Positions 1-10,158 of a stretch of 64,000 nucleotides of DNA are shown here, one piece after another. This stretch comes from Urophycis tenuis (taxonomy: Eukaryota; Chordata; Actinopteri; Gadiformes; Phycidae), in the NCBI GenBank assembly GCA_036785325.1, contig JAXIVH010000169.1, positions 124,001 to 188,000 on the forward strand. Reading direction: 5' to 3'. The notes under the pieces were generated by a model, which saw only the letters and a list, made by a program, of their open reading frames with translations, was not told the origin of the DNA and did not search any database. Each line of letters starts with the position of its first letter. The first letter of the stretch is position 1. Made by a program: the position numbers and the translations under genes.

Positions 1-1
1 A

Positions 2-682
2 TTGCCTTGAGGGGCATGGAGGGGAAGGTGACCCCAGCCTTCATTAAAAAAAAATGGGAAAACCTAAAACAAAAATATAAGGTTGGTTAACTGCCATTTC
101 ATGAGCATTGTCATTTTTTCCACTTTCGAATGTTTCTATGTTTCTGTCTTTGCTGTCATCCCTCCACAGAATCTAAAGTGCCCCAAAACTGGGGTCAGCA
201 CAGAGGGGGGTGAGACCACTGCCGCATCTTGGAAGTGGTACAGTTTAATGGATGAGGCAATTGGGGGCAGGCCATCTATAACACCACGTGTCCTCATTGC
301 CTCATCCTTCCAGGATGTGGCGGTGGTCGCATCCCCCTCTGAGGTGACCCCAGAGACCCCAGAGGAAGCAGTCACTCCATCCGCCCCAAAAAGGCGACGG
401 GTGGATGTGTGTGAGCTGCTATCCTCCCTTAAAGAGCAGGAGGAGACAGCTCAGGAGGAACTCCGTCAGTGGCAGGTGGAGGCTGAGCAGAGAGAGGAGA
501 GGAGAGTGACGGAGGAAGCGGAGAGAGAGGAGAGGAGGCTCAGGGAGGCAGCGGAGAGGGAGGAGAGAATGTTCGACCGTCTCCTAAGAGAGATGAGGGA
601 GAGGGAGGAGAGGAGAGACAGGGAGACCGCTGCTAGGGAGGAACGGCTCCTTGCCATTCTAGAACAAATAATAAATAAATAA
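2..682 (+). pseudogene. PIF/Harbinger Myb/SANT-like partner protein, 3' exons
   Basis: This is the 3' part of the DNA-binding partner gene that accompanies Harbinger transposases. An exon entering from the window edge (about 2-81) encodes the end of a Myb/SANT-like (trihelix) domain with the motif KKKWENLKQKYK. A short intron (about 82-169, ending CCTCCACAG) leads to the last exon (170-682). That exon carries the family's conserved ASWKWYSLMDEAIGG segment, then a basic patch (PKRRRVD) and a long charged coiled coil rich in REER repeats, and ends in TAA. The same architecture recurs at 20.5-21.7 kb, which supports the call. The family binds the element's subterminal repeats and helps import the transposase into the nucleus; that role is family knowledge. 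The 5' exons lie outside the window. No transposase follows, so this copy is probably internally deleted. Confidence 0.8.
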
Positions 683-860
683 TCATGTCATATTGTTGTT
701 TTGTTTGTTTATTTCCGGTAAGTGCAAAACGGGAGTGCTTCATTTGAGACGGTACTTCTTAGACGGAATTCACGCACTACATCAGTAAGTACATAGTGCA
801 CACAGTACACGAACGGAAGTGTACTCGTGGAAGTACGTGGATTGAGACACAGCGCTGATT
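683..860. repeat. Harbinger 3' terminal region
   Basis: AT-rich 3' sequence after the Myb-like stop leads into repeated GTAC-containing motifs (GTACTTCTTAG, AAGTACATAG, GTACGTGG) and ends GATTGAGACACAGC. Read in reverse this begins GCTGTGTCTCAATC. That resembles the AGCTGTGTTCGAAAT start of the Harbinger element at 17.3 kb. The HARBI1-type transposase expected here on the minus strand is missing. Confidence 0.5.
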
Positions 861-1802
861 TTGTACCCTTAGTCCACAGGCCATACTAACAGACAGTCAC
901 GCATGTTTCAGTCAAGTCAAGGGCAGGATCTGGATTTTCTTTCTTCAAACGCAGTTTGACACAAAACCATGGAGATTTCACGACGAAATCTGACCAAAAA
1001 GAAAATGTGGAACTAGCGTTTGCAAGCAAGACGACCAAAACGAGGGCCGTCTCAAGAATTGTGTCGGCAGCCCCACTCCACTTACAGAGAATTGAAACGC
1101 AACCAAACAAATGCGGGGAATCCACGCAGGGGGACATGCAGTTAATGAAAACTGGCAATACTGTGCAGAAAAATGCCAGAGCAATGCCTGCTGGCAAAAC
1201 CAATAAACGACAGACTCTCAGTAAGGCTTTTCTCACTGACCAGGCAGTCAAACAGAAGAAAATCCTAGAGGCTGCAAAGCCACCCATTCCCCAGCCCCAC
1301 ACCAAACCAGCCCATGGGCAGTACAAAGGGAAAGTTGGAAGTCCAGTATTGGAACCAAAGAGGGGGACCAGAAGCTTGTTGTCAAGCCTTTAACCGCAAG
1401 AGTGGAGAACCTTCGGGTCGACGCCTTGGCAAATATGCGGTCCAGGTCGGTCACAAACTTGCCAAGACGGGCTGACCAGAAGCTCAAATCAACCCGATCC
1501 AACTTCGTGTCAGACGGGCCACGCCCCGCCCCCAAGCGACCCGTCACCAGTCATCCCCCGAATACACTGCTCTTCTCCTCCTGCCCCCCGTACCACAAGG
1601 CCAGCGCCCCCCAGCTCTGCTCAGACCGCTGTGGGGACCAAGGGAGCGGAGGCTAGGGCTGTGAGAGACAAGCGGGTCAACAAGCCCCCTGTTTCCAGCA
1701 GCCTCAGTCAGTACAGGGTGCCCATGGAGTCTGCAGAAGAAAGGGCAAAACTGGCAGACTGGCTTGCTTCCGAGGGCAAGGTTCTCAAGAGACCAGTATT
1801 GT

Positions 1803-3031
1803 CAGGGGCGGTCCTAGCCTGTTTGGTGCCCTGTGCGAACCCCCCCCCCCCCAAAGTAAAACCAGTTCATTTAGGTTTAGGATTGTACAATATTTTTTTT
1901 AATTGTAAAAACTCCTGTCAGAACCATACTGAAATAAAACAGATATATAAATATATGCACATTATGCCATAATAACATAGTCACACTGAAGTTAAAATAA
2001 GACATAGGCCTACATAAGTGTTTCCCACAGGATTTTTATAGACTATGGTGGGGGGCTCGCGAACCTCTAGGGGGGTCCGGGGGCATGCCCCCCCGGGAGA
2101 AAAAAAATCAGTAGATTTCATTTAAATGCATCAATCTGGTGAATTTTGAGAACCAATTTATGACATATCAATAACTGACAAATTACTTACAAACTGCTGG
2201 TACTGGTATGAATGTTGATGACACAATGTGTCATACTAAATGGGGTTGAGGAGTTTTCAGAAAGCATTTATACAAAAATGACTAAAACAGCGCTGAGCCT
2301 TTATACTACTAGTGAACTGTCAAGCGCACAGCTGGGGGGGAGGACGCCTTCCCATGGCGACGGGGGGAAACAGAACGTTGGGGAGCCAAACCAGCCGCGA
2401 GGATTTCTCCTTCTATTAAACGCTACAGCCCACCTGTGTTGGCATATTATTGGGCTGCTAGTGAAGTCTATTTGCCTAGGTGAAATGAGTCCAGGCCAGA
2501 GCTAGTGAGCGGAGCGAGCGAGGAGCGGATGGAATGTTGCTGGAGCGTGTAGCGGATTTTTATTTAGACGCCGGAGCGGCCGCTCTGTTCCGCTCCAGTG
2601 TCGCTCCGATACCGCTCACACCACGAGTCTGAGGCATGCCCAAATCCAAACATGTGTAATAACTGGCGTGATTAACTTATGGTAGCCTGTTGCATTATTA
2701 GATGCCATTAGATGCCCGCTGCAGCAAGGGAGAAGGCCTGAATCGCGCGCCCCCCTCCCCCTTCCCCTTCCGGTTGTGTGTGTGAGACCAGCACAGCGGT
2801 AGGGCGGACCTGCACCCAACGGAGGGCGCACACACTCCCCACAATGAGATGGGCATTAGAAACCCTATCGGTGCCCATGTTATCAATTAAATCATGCACT
2901 GGCATGATGTCTGGGCAGCATAGGCGCTCGTCCAAAAAAAAAAAAAAAAATTGGCGTGCCTCCGATGCCGCCCCCCCAAAGATGCCGCCCTGTGCAACCG
3001 CACATGTCGCACATACGAGAAACCGCCCCTG
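1803..3031. mobile_element. Non-autonomous hAT element inside the CKAP2-like ORF
   Basis: The ends are CAGGGGCGG at 1803 and CCGCCCCTG at 3031, a 9-bp terminal inverted repeat with looser complementarity further in. Both flanks carry the same 8-bp TSD, AGTATTGT (1795-1802 and 3032-3039), which is diagnostic of hAT insertion. The interior (1.23 kb) has no transposase-like reading frame. It holds C-rich and G-rich runs, a dispersed segment near 2040-2110, and a piece of another hAT MITE at 2497-2640. Removing the element restores the open CKAP2-like reading frame. Confidence 0.9.
2497..2640 (-). repeat. Fragment of the CAGAGCTAGTGAGCGGAGC hAT MITE
   Basis: This segment begins CAGAGCTAGTGAGCGGAGC and runs through purine-rich GAGCGG repeats to GGCATGCCCAAATCC. 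It matches, in reverse complement, the right ~165 bp of the complete MITE at 48794-49284. Only one end is present, so it is a truncated or recombined copy within the 1803-3031 element. Confidence 0.7.
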
Positions 3032-3445
3032 AGTATTGTCTGCAACACTACCAGCCAAAGCCAAAGTTCCTATTGGGCATCATGTCAAGCCCATGACCGC
3101 TGTCCAGGTTGACCCAGAGCCCGAACCCAGCCAGGTGTCCACCACCACCACCACCGCTGCTGTGGTTCCTGTTCCCAGCGCTAGTCAGCCTGGAGAGACA
3201 GCGAGGGTGGAAGACCCAGCCAGTGACGCCTCGTCGCCTCTCACCGCTGTAAAGAGTCCTTTCTTTATGTTGGAACTATACTTTGGAACAGTTTACCTGG
3301 CCCACTCAAATCAGTCAGGAACATAAGCAGTTTTAAACAAAATTTGAAAAAATGGTTTAGACACCAATCTTAGACTGTTGGCAATTATTTGTCATGAATA
3401 TTTGAAACTGTAAATCATGTTTTTATGTCTCTTATGAATGATGTA

Positions 3446-3495
3446 CAGTGCCTTGAAAAAGTATTCATACCCCTTGAACTTGACACATGGCTTGA
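3446..3495. repeat. Tc1/mariner terminal repeat fragment
   Basis: The motif ACAGTGCCTTGAAAAAGTAT followed by TCATACCCCTTGAAC is the characteristic outer end of fish Tc1-like transposons. No opposite terminus or transposase reading frame is visible nearby, so only an end remains. Confidence 0.7.
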
Positions 3496-3560
3496 ACAAT
3501 TGTCTAGGCTTACTGCGCTATTTGACAGGTTGGCCGAAGCGAAGTTAACCATTAATTAAG

Positions 3561-3716
3561 TGTGAGTTTGCGCAGGCCAGGGTGGTCTATTTGGGGAAGG
3601 TGGTGGGACAAGGCGAAGTGCGTCTGGTGCGTGCTAAAGTAACGGCTATAGATCAATTCCCCCCTCCAACAACTAAAAAGGAGGTGATGCGATTCTTAGG
3701 TATGGTCGGGTATTAT
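3561..3716 (+). pseudogene. Ty3/Gypsy pol fragment (RT to RNase H boundary)
   Basis: About 52 codons read CEFAQARVVYLGKVVGQG, then PPPTTKKEVMRFLGMVGYY. This is the conserved stretch just after the reverse-transcriptase palm in fish Gypsy elements (FLGHVVS-like block and the RRFLGM helix). The match stops abruptly at 3716 with no flanking pol or LTR. It is a small relic. Confidence 0.75.
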
Positions 3717-4537
3717 GTGAATCAGCAGATCAGTGGTGAGGTGTGTGCATGCATGCGATGTGGTGAAATGCAGGTGGATAAGCTAACAGTAACAAACAAA
3801 CTAAACCAAACCAACTAAAGCAAACCAAACCAAGGTAACGGCTTTGGAGCAGAGAGAGGCCTTGTAGAAACCATGAGTAGTTAATTTATTCATATCAGCA
3901 CAATGATTTACATAGTGTGAGGCCCTTCAGCCGGCTCTCCTCTGCGGAACAATCAACATTTAATTTCACTCTCCGGCACAAATACGGAGATAGCGGTACG
4001 AGCAAACAGCAGCAAACTTTCAAATCATATTTCAGAATGCCGGATAATGTATAGACTGCCGTATTTGCACAGGATAAATGGTGGTCTGAATATGAGATTG
4101 AAAATATAATCACGCTACATGCCCAAAATAGTGCGTGTATGTGTGCGTGTGTGTCTGTATGCACATGTTTGTGTGTGTGTGTGTGTGAAGTGTCGACGAT
4201 GAGACATAAAGTAGGAAAGCGACGGGTTCCATATATGATTGAGCTATTTCCGCCAGCCTGTGTGTGTGTGTGTGGTGGGTCAGCATCTTATCCCTGAGCT
4301 GAATGGATCTTTGATTACGCCCCTCCCTCGCGAGACGTGCTCAGAACCACACGCCTGGCCTGATCACAGCCATTGCTCACTCGAGCAGATCCAAAGACTC
4401 TGTCGTCGCCCGCCCCCCCCTCCCCAACACACACACACACACACACAACCACACACAAAAATGCATAAACAAGACACATTATCTTTCCAACACAAACAAC
4501 CACAGTTATACAAGTAGGTACAAGTGGTTAGTCTTTG

Positions 4538-4570
<33 letters not shown>

Positions 4571-4574
4571 GCCC
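3717..4574. repeat. Gene-free stretch with GT/CA microsatellites
   Basis: No credible gene is seen. It contains AAACCAAACC-type low-complexity DNA near 3800, GT runs at about 4170-4190 and 4260-4274, and CA runs at about 4430-4450 and 4541-4568. The last CA run abuts the long-TIR element; its final bases, CAAAGCCC (4567-4574), form that element's left TSD. Confidence 0.7.
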
Positions 4575-5140
4575 ACCTGCGTGAAGTTGGCACCCCATAT
4601 GTTACAAAAACATGTAAACATGTTTGTGCACGATAAATGAACGTTTGTGCTCATACCATTTTTTGAGATATTAAACATAACATTTTGTAAACATATGACG
4701 TCACTCAGCACCCCAATATTGTCCAAATCGGTCCAAATGGGTCTCAATCGTTTGTGCACCGTTTGTGCACGATAAATGAAAATTTGTGCTCTTTTAATTT
4801 TAAAGTTATTAAGGTTTCATTTTTTTCTCTCAGCACCCCATTAATGTCCGAATTGGTTCAAATTGGTCTCATTCGTTTGTGCATCGTTTGTGCACGTTTG
4901 TGCACGATAAATGAAAAGTTATGATCATACCATCTTTGAGATATTAAACATAACAATTTGTAAACAAATGACGTCACTCAACTTCCTCCACTTGCAAAGC
5001 TGGCACCCCAAAGGGAAAAGAACATGTAAAACTACTTCTGATCGTTTGTGCACGACAAATGTATATTCGTGCTGTTTTATTTTTAAAGTTATTAAGGTTT
5101 TTCACTCAGCAAGAATGTCCAAATTGGTCTCAATCGTTTG
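4575..5140 (+). repeat. Left long terminal inverted repeat with ~140-bp subunits
   Basis: Four subunits each contain a copy of GTTTGTGCACGATAAATG or a close variant, at about 4622, 4764, 4896 and 5044. Between them recur GAGATATTAAACATAACA, ATGACGTCACTCA and CAGCACCCCA. The same units occur in reverse complement at 14230-14740. ATGACGTCA is a CRE/ATF-type palindrome, so the termini may carry host-factor sites; that is inference. Confidence 0.85.
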
Positions 5141-5145
5141 TGCAC

Positions 5146-5609
5146 GAAGAATAAGTGAAGTGCCCCCTTTCCCTCTGTATGCAATGTGTCCACATGAACT
5201 TGAACTAAAGGAACTTCTCTCTTCTGTTCTAGGCTGTAGCTGCAGTAAGGAAAGGAACACAATGCTTGGAGCACAACAGATGGGGCCTCCTTCACTTCCC
5301 TTACCCTGTTCCCTTTTTTTCCTGAGATACTCCCATCGACTAATGATTTTTAAGCAATGAGCAACATCCACCCTGAAGAAGCATGGAGATAATGTCGAGT
5401 ATTCCTTGCCCATCAGTACCCCAACATACTGATTGATGTACTTCTTGGGGTCAGGTCGAAGAGTGAAGGCCTTAACTCCTCCCAGGAGTGCAAGGGAGAA
5501 CGCACAGCTTCTTTTGGCACAGCTCAACATCCACCCTGAAGAAGCATGGAGATAATGTGTATATAATGAATATAATGAGTATTCCTTGCCCATCAGTACC
5601 CCCAACATA
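5146..5609 (-). pseudogene. Inverted, internally deleted copy of the long-TIR element's transposase
   Basis: On the minus strand this encodes pieces also present in the main gene: SFSLALLGGV-like (CAFSLALLGGVKAF), GVLMGKEYSTL, RVDVAHCLKIISRW and, nearer the terminus, QVHVDTLH. The order matches the main copy with an internal deletion joining the region around 11.8 kb to that around 12.93 kb. A ~170-bp tandem duplication is present: the block containing CATCCACCCTGAAGAAGCAT occurs at about 5366 and again at about 5528. The segment is split at 5610-5617 by a hAT insertion and continues at 7443. Confidence 0.8.
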
Positions 5610-5835
5610 CTGATTGACAGACATGTGGACTCGAGTCACATGACTTGGACTCGAGTCAGACTCGAGTCATTATTTTAATGACTTCAGACTCGACTTGATA
5701 AAATTCGCCATAACTTGCGACTCGACTTGGACTTGAATACTATTCACTCGAGACTTGAATCGGACTTTGCCTCTTTGACTTGTAATGACTTGACATGTCT
5801 CCAGTCAAAAAATAAATTTCCTGATCGTGGACCAA

Positions 5836-6479
5836 GACACCGTAGGGCTGGGCGATTCATTGAATTTCAATTTCGATTACGATTTTGGCTTCCCTCGATC
5901 ATTAAAACAAGATAATCGTAATAAAACGATCATTCTGCCACCCGCCGTGTTTTGTGTGGTAAATGGAGCGAACCCTTCTTTCTCCACCTGCGCACTCCGC
6001 TGCGCCCCGCCCCCGCCTGAAAACTTGCAAGATATGTCACGCGACCGTACGGTCTGCACCTCAAGCGAATACGACCAATCTATTTAACCACTTAAAGTCC
6101 GCACACAGAGTAATACAGGACCAAGCAATGAAGGAAAAAATGAAACGCTCCTCCACTCCTGCCACCGCAACACATTCGTCAATTAAGGAGACGCTATACA
6201 ATGCCACCCCATATCCACCCAGCTCCCGCAGGCATAAAGAAATAACGGATGCAATCGCATACATGATGTGTTACCGGTATGTGTTACCACCACGTCACCA
6301 TTTCAGTAGAATTGCGCTGCCTGCCCTTTATGACGAATGTCGCGGAAAAGTTGCAAGAGAAGTGTCAACAGCATTATATTTTGCCACCACAACGGACCTA
6401 TGTTTGAGTCGCACCATCAAAAACATTTTTAGATTGTGATAATCGTGATTATCATTTTTGACATAATCGAGCAGCCCTA
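5836..6479 (+). mobile_element. Nested hAT fragment with BED zinc-finger ORF (ZBED1-like)
   Basis: The ends read TAGGGCTGGGCGAT on the left and AGCAGCCCTA on the right, typical of a fish hAT family. The interior next to both ends is rich in GATAATCGTGATTA-like AT palindromes. Between them, 5963-6439 is open for 158 codons. It encodes a BED finger (CKICHATV followed by NLFNHLKSAH) and the start of a hAT transposase (ITDAIAYMMCYRY), then runs into terminal sequence. The catalytic core is deleted. I could not find a convincing TSD. Confidence 0.65.
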
Positions 6480-6694
6480 CCCCAGAGACTCATTCACTTC
6501 CGCGAGAAAAACAAAGAAACAAACTAAAAAAGCGGGACGGGCGGGCAGAGCCTGCTGGCCGATACATGTTACAGAAGTCGAGCGTCCGGTCTGCATGAGA
6601 AACTTTTAGGGCATTTAGCAGACGCTTTTATCCAAAGCGACTTACGGGGTGTTCACACCAAGCATTTTTTTTTTTTAAATGTTTAACACAACTT

Positions 6695-6835
6695 TTCCAG
6701 CTGTTCCTGCTTCCAGCGCTCCAGTAGAGCGCGTGTTCAGCCATGGGGGCATTATAATGCGTCCCCATCGCTCGCAGATGTCGGACACACTGCTATCCAG
6801 TTTAATTTTTTGCAAATGCAATTCTTCATCTTGAT
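6695..6835 (+). pseudogene. hAT transposase C-terminal dimerisation segment
   Basis: The translation contains PASSAPVERVFSHGG and LLSSLIFCKCN. This is the hallmark end of hAT transposases, where ASSAxxERxFS forms part of the dimerisation/RNase H-like core. It is isolated, consistent with an internally deleted transposase belonging to the 5618-7434 element. Confidence 0.8.
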
Positions 6836-7442
6836 CTCTCTCTGTCTGTCTCTCAAGCGCCTACCCCCAGCACCTTTCATTGTGTGTAGTCATGCTGCTT
6901 AATTGTTATGCAGATTAAACATTGTTTTATTGAAATATTAGGTTTAATTGTGATTTAAGCAAAATGTTGACCTACTGTAACTGGCATCCACTGAAGCATC
7001 AATGCCAGTTACATGCATCCACACAGTTCATGCCTCACTAGTCAAGGCGCTTTACCAACTTTAGGATGACAGTGGTGCCTTCCGTGCTCATACATTTCTA
7101 ACCCACCATCCACACACAATACTTTGAAGGTCTTTGGGCGCACAGATATATACTTTATATATCTGCATATACAGATATATAAAATATATGCGTAGATTAG
7201 GTTGATATGTTAAAATTGTGATCGTTAGTCTGATAATGGCATTATTAAGTGAAGAGTACATGATGACTTGTTCAGGACTCGAAGAAGCTTGGGACTTGGA
7301 CTTGGACTCGACTTGGCTTTGGTGTTACTTGGAATTGGACTCGACTTGCCCTTCTCTGTCTTTACTTGGGACTTGACTTGGACTTGACTGCTAAGACTTG
7401 GGACTTGCCAAACAGTGACTTGGTCCCACCTCTGCTGATTGA

Positions 7443-7560
7443 TGTACTTCTTAGGGTCAGGTCGAAGAGTGAAGGCCTTAACTCCTCCCAGAAGTGCAAG
7501 GGAGAACGCACAGCTTCTTTTGGCACAGCTGCACCTGCACCTGCTTGTCACCATGCAGAC
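7443..7560 (-). pseudogene. Continuation of the inverted transposase copy after the hAT
   Basis: The minus strand again gives CAFSLALLGGVKAF and RPDPKKYINQ, directly continuing the segment interrupted at 5609. This confirms that the 5618-7434 element inserted into a pre-existing inverted fragment. Confidence 0.75.
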
Positions 7561-8186
7561 AACCACTATTGTATTTCAATAAACTGAACACAATTGTTAA
7601 GAAGCAGTTTAACCCTCAATGTAACAGTTATGAACTTTGATGTGTCACTTCAATTTAATAAAAAAATATATACAATCATTGTGTTCTTGTACACATACAC
7701 ATCCTTTGAATAATGTGAATAATAAAGATAATACATGACTTGGGAGGACTCTTCATTAGAATCCATGTTTCTGGGGGAATATTAAGTGAGGCACACCTAC
7801 AATTGGGGGGTGTTCACTCCACAATTTTTGATCAGGAGAGCAAGGTGGATATTGCTCTCTCTCTCTCAAGATTCAAGATTCTGCACATTTTCTCTGGAAA
7901 ATAATCTTTACAAGGTAAACCACTGTACATATGAGGGAGGGAACTAACCAAAATTCCTTTTATTAACAACATTGATAATGTTAGCAACTGCAAATGTTAA
8001 ATGCTCATACTAGGTGTATAGTTTGAGAGGCTCACTGTGTGATATATCGCAGGACTCATAAAAGTACCCTGTGATGGTAAAAGATGCACTTCAGTCATAA
8101 TGTTGGTCATACAGATCTCTCTTTATTTTAAATAATGGCATCAATGTCAACTTTTTAGCATTTCTTATATTGCTAAGCATGAGGTC
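7561..8186. other. Interior of the long-TIR element without recognisable gene
   Basis: AT-rich DNA with no protein similarity I recognise. It contains a short CTCTCTCTCT run near 7856 and AATAAAG-like signals near 7720. It is probably untranslated interior or remnant insertion sequence. Confidence 0.4.
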
Positions 8187-8327
8187 CACTAGACCACGGG
8201 TTCCCAAAGTGGGGGTCGCGACACGCCGAGGGGTGGGTCGTGGAATGATTTCCATAAATCAAATACATTTGGAAAAAATACAATACAGAAAATTTGTCAA
8301 CCACATTAAATCGCGTCCCCTCAACAA

Positions 8328-8931
8328 TAGGGATGTGCATTTCTGACAAAAATATTATTCAATATTCGCTGATAAGAATTATTATTCGAAAATCAGTCAA
8401 TCAAGAACGTACCGCACGCACACACGCAATGACATCGTAGACACGCACACACAATGACACGGGGAGGTTTTTTATGATTTGTATGAAATCAATTTGTTTA
8501 ATTCAACAACCGCGCCATCAACATCAAATTATTTCAAATAGGATTATAGGCAGATATGCCTACATGCGCCGAAAACAGATCGCTTTATTTATTTATCTTT
8601 TACTGAACGCAGCCTGCATGACTGAACTAGACACGTCTTTAGCCTATGGAAACAATGGCCTATCGGAAACTGTTCAGAACATTTTAAATTTTAGAAACAA
8701 ATCATCTTCAAAACTGTTAATTTCGTGTTGCCTCAAGCATTAATGCATTAGTCCAGCTGCGGAGAACACACGTTCTGGGCAAATCTAATGTGTTACAGAA
8801 ACACGTCTGCCTTTCTAGTTCTTGTTTCTTTTTTTTCTTGAGGTTCTTTAGTAGTGGAAATAACGATAGTCGCATTCATTATTCGATATTCTCCGTGACT
8901 CCGACCATTCGACGATCGTTGCCCATCCCTA
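8328..8931. mobile_element. Small hAT MITE nested in the 8195-9954 element
   Basis: The termini TAGGGATGTGCAT and GCCCATCCCTA are inverted repeats. The flanks CTCAACAA (8320-8327) and CTCAACAC (8932-8939) match at seven of eight positions, consistent with a hAT TSD. Removing it joins the surrounding transposase frame in phase. No coding capacity is credible. Confidence 0.75.
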
Positions 8932-8934
8932 CTC

Positions 8935-9544
8935 AACACCAGGCTGTTTGCCACTCTCTGCAACGAACTGGGATCGCATCATGAGGGGCTGCTGTTCCAC
9001 ACAGAAGTCAGATGGCTTTCGCGGGGAAATGTTCTCAGCAGCCTGTTTGAGCTGCGGGACGAGGTGCGCTTATTTCTGATGGAGCATGGGTCCCAGCTCG
9101 CTGACCACCCGACTGACCCTGACTAGTTAACAAGGCTAGCGTTGCATTTTTGACAGACTGAATGGACTTAACCTGTCATTGCAAGGTGAAAACACAAGCA
9201 TCATGTCAATGAGTGATCAAATCCGCGCATTCAAGAGAAAAGTGGATCGCTGGACTGCACAAGTTGAAATGGGCACTGTAACCAGCGCAAGTCATCTGTC
9301 AGCCGGCACGGAGGACGCACTGATTGAGCTGTCATATGACCGCACTTTAAAGACAGATTTGAATTCCAAGACGCTGTTTGGCTCCACATACCTGTGCGAA
9401 AAAACTTTCCCTGCACTGACATATATTAAAAATAAATACAGATCACGTCTAAATGTGGAGGATGATCTCTGTGTGGCCGTCTCCACAATTAAACCGAGAA
9501 TGGACTTGCTGTGTTCCGCCCATAACGTGCATCCATCTCATTAG
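8935..9544 (+). pseudogene. hAT transposase C-terminal half (SCAND3/ZBED5-like)
   Basis: Just right of the nested MITE the sequence reads NTRLFATLCNELG, LLFHTEVRWLSRGNVL and LFELRDEV. These are diagnostic of the SCAND3/ZBED5 hAT group. A reading-frame change follows near 9120. The 9179-9544 frame then gives MSDQIRAFKRKVDRW and the terminal core FGSTYLCEKTF with IKNKYRSRL, ending in a stop. The N-terminal half with the BED finger and first catalytic residues is missing. It is inactive. Confidence 0.8.
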
Positions 9545-9984
9545 ATGAGATTAACGCTGAAACATAGTTGCCAGCAACAATGTACATATGTTTACAACAG
9601 TTTGTGGATATTACCCTGACTGAGATATTCTTCTGTTCAAATGGAAATGAAAATAATGTTTCAAAGTTAAGTTTGCACATGACAGCAATACTGTGCACTC
9701 ATGTTACATGGATATTATTTTGACTGAGGTATTCTGCTTTTTATCAAACAGTAGGTACATTTCTATGTAAAATCATAACAGGCAGCTCTTTTCTTTTGTG
9801 TTGTCGTTAAGCCCGTGTTTGGATAAGCCTAGTGCTCATGGCCTGTGCGCACATTTTATTTTATTTTTTCAGTTACATCCGGGGATAGTGGGGGTCGCCA
9901 GTCTCTGGCACCGTTATTTTGGGGGTCGCGGGTTGAAAAGTTTGGGAACCCCTGCACTAGACTGTGGGAAACCCGAGCAATGTA

Positions 9985-10158
9985 TCAAATGTGCAACAGT
10001 GGCTGGGGGAGGGGGATTGCACCTTATTCTGCATTTCAACCTGCACCTTAATCGCTCATTTGCACTTCTGGTTAGAACGCCAACTGTATTTCGTTGTCCC
10101 TGTACTTGTACTCTGCACAATGACAATAAAGTTGAATCTAATCTAATCTAATCTAATT
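9985..10158 (+). repeat. LINE 3' end with (TCTAA)n tail
   Basis: The segment ends with CAATGACAATAAAGTTGAAT followed by TCTAA repeats, the typical 3' end of a fish L2/CR1-type LINE. No open reading frame is retained. Confidence 0.65.

Larger units (their letters stand above)
950..3290 (+). pseudogene. CKAP2-like (cytoskeleton-associated protein 2) fragment, frameshifted and hAT-interrupted
   Basis: Reading from 956 (frame 2) gives a lysine-rich segment with TLSKAFLTDQAVKQKK and KPAHGQYKGKV. These align by eye with the vertebrate CKAP2 TLSQAF and KPVLGSYRGQ regions. Near 1360 the reading moves to frame 1 (VVKPLTARVENLRV) and between about 1510 and 1570 back to frame 2. It then reaches AEERAKLADWLASEGK and VLKRP, matching CKAP2's EERKARLSEWK and VLKRPP block. 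A hAT element (1803-3031) splits the next codons. After it the sequence resumes in phase with VLSATLPAKAKVPIG and an acidic, proline-rich stretch to about 3270. CKAP2 proteins are spindle and microtubule-associated mitotic factors. At least two frameshifts plus the insertion make this copy non-functional. Upstream exons and the C-terminal half are absent, so it could be a gene relic or a partial duplicate. Confidence 0.68.
5618..7434. mobile_element. hAT element with CTGATTGA TSD
   Basis: The termini are CAGACATGTGG (5618) and the complement of CAGAGGTGGGA (7434). They are flanked on both sides by the 8-bp TSD CTGATTGA (5610-5617, 7435-7442). Subterminal regions at 5625-5800 and 7255-7430 are full of ACTTGGACTCGAGTC-like repeats. 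A hAT C-terminal segment survives at about 6700-6830, and another hAT piece (5844-6478) is nested inside. It interrupts the inverted transposase copy of the long-TIR element. Confidence 0.88.
8195..9954 (+). mobile_element. hAT element (SCAND3/ZBED5-like family) with CACTAGAC TSD
   Basis: The ends are CACGGGTTCCCAAAGTGGGG on the left and TTTGGGAACCCCTG on the right, the terminal repeat of a common fish hAT. Identical 8-bp flanks CACTAGAC lie at 8187-8194 and 9955-9962. It encodes only the C-terminal half of a transposase and contains a smaller hAT at 8328-8931. Confidence 0.9.

Noticed and set aside
2698..3064. Minus-strand frames over the hAT right end
   Set aside because: Translations of C-rich/G-rich terminal sequence with poly-F from the A-run; no family.
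8474..8743. 89-codon plus-strand frame
   Set aside because: Lies inside the 604-bp hAT MITE, with no similarity and AT-biased composition.
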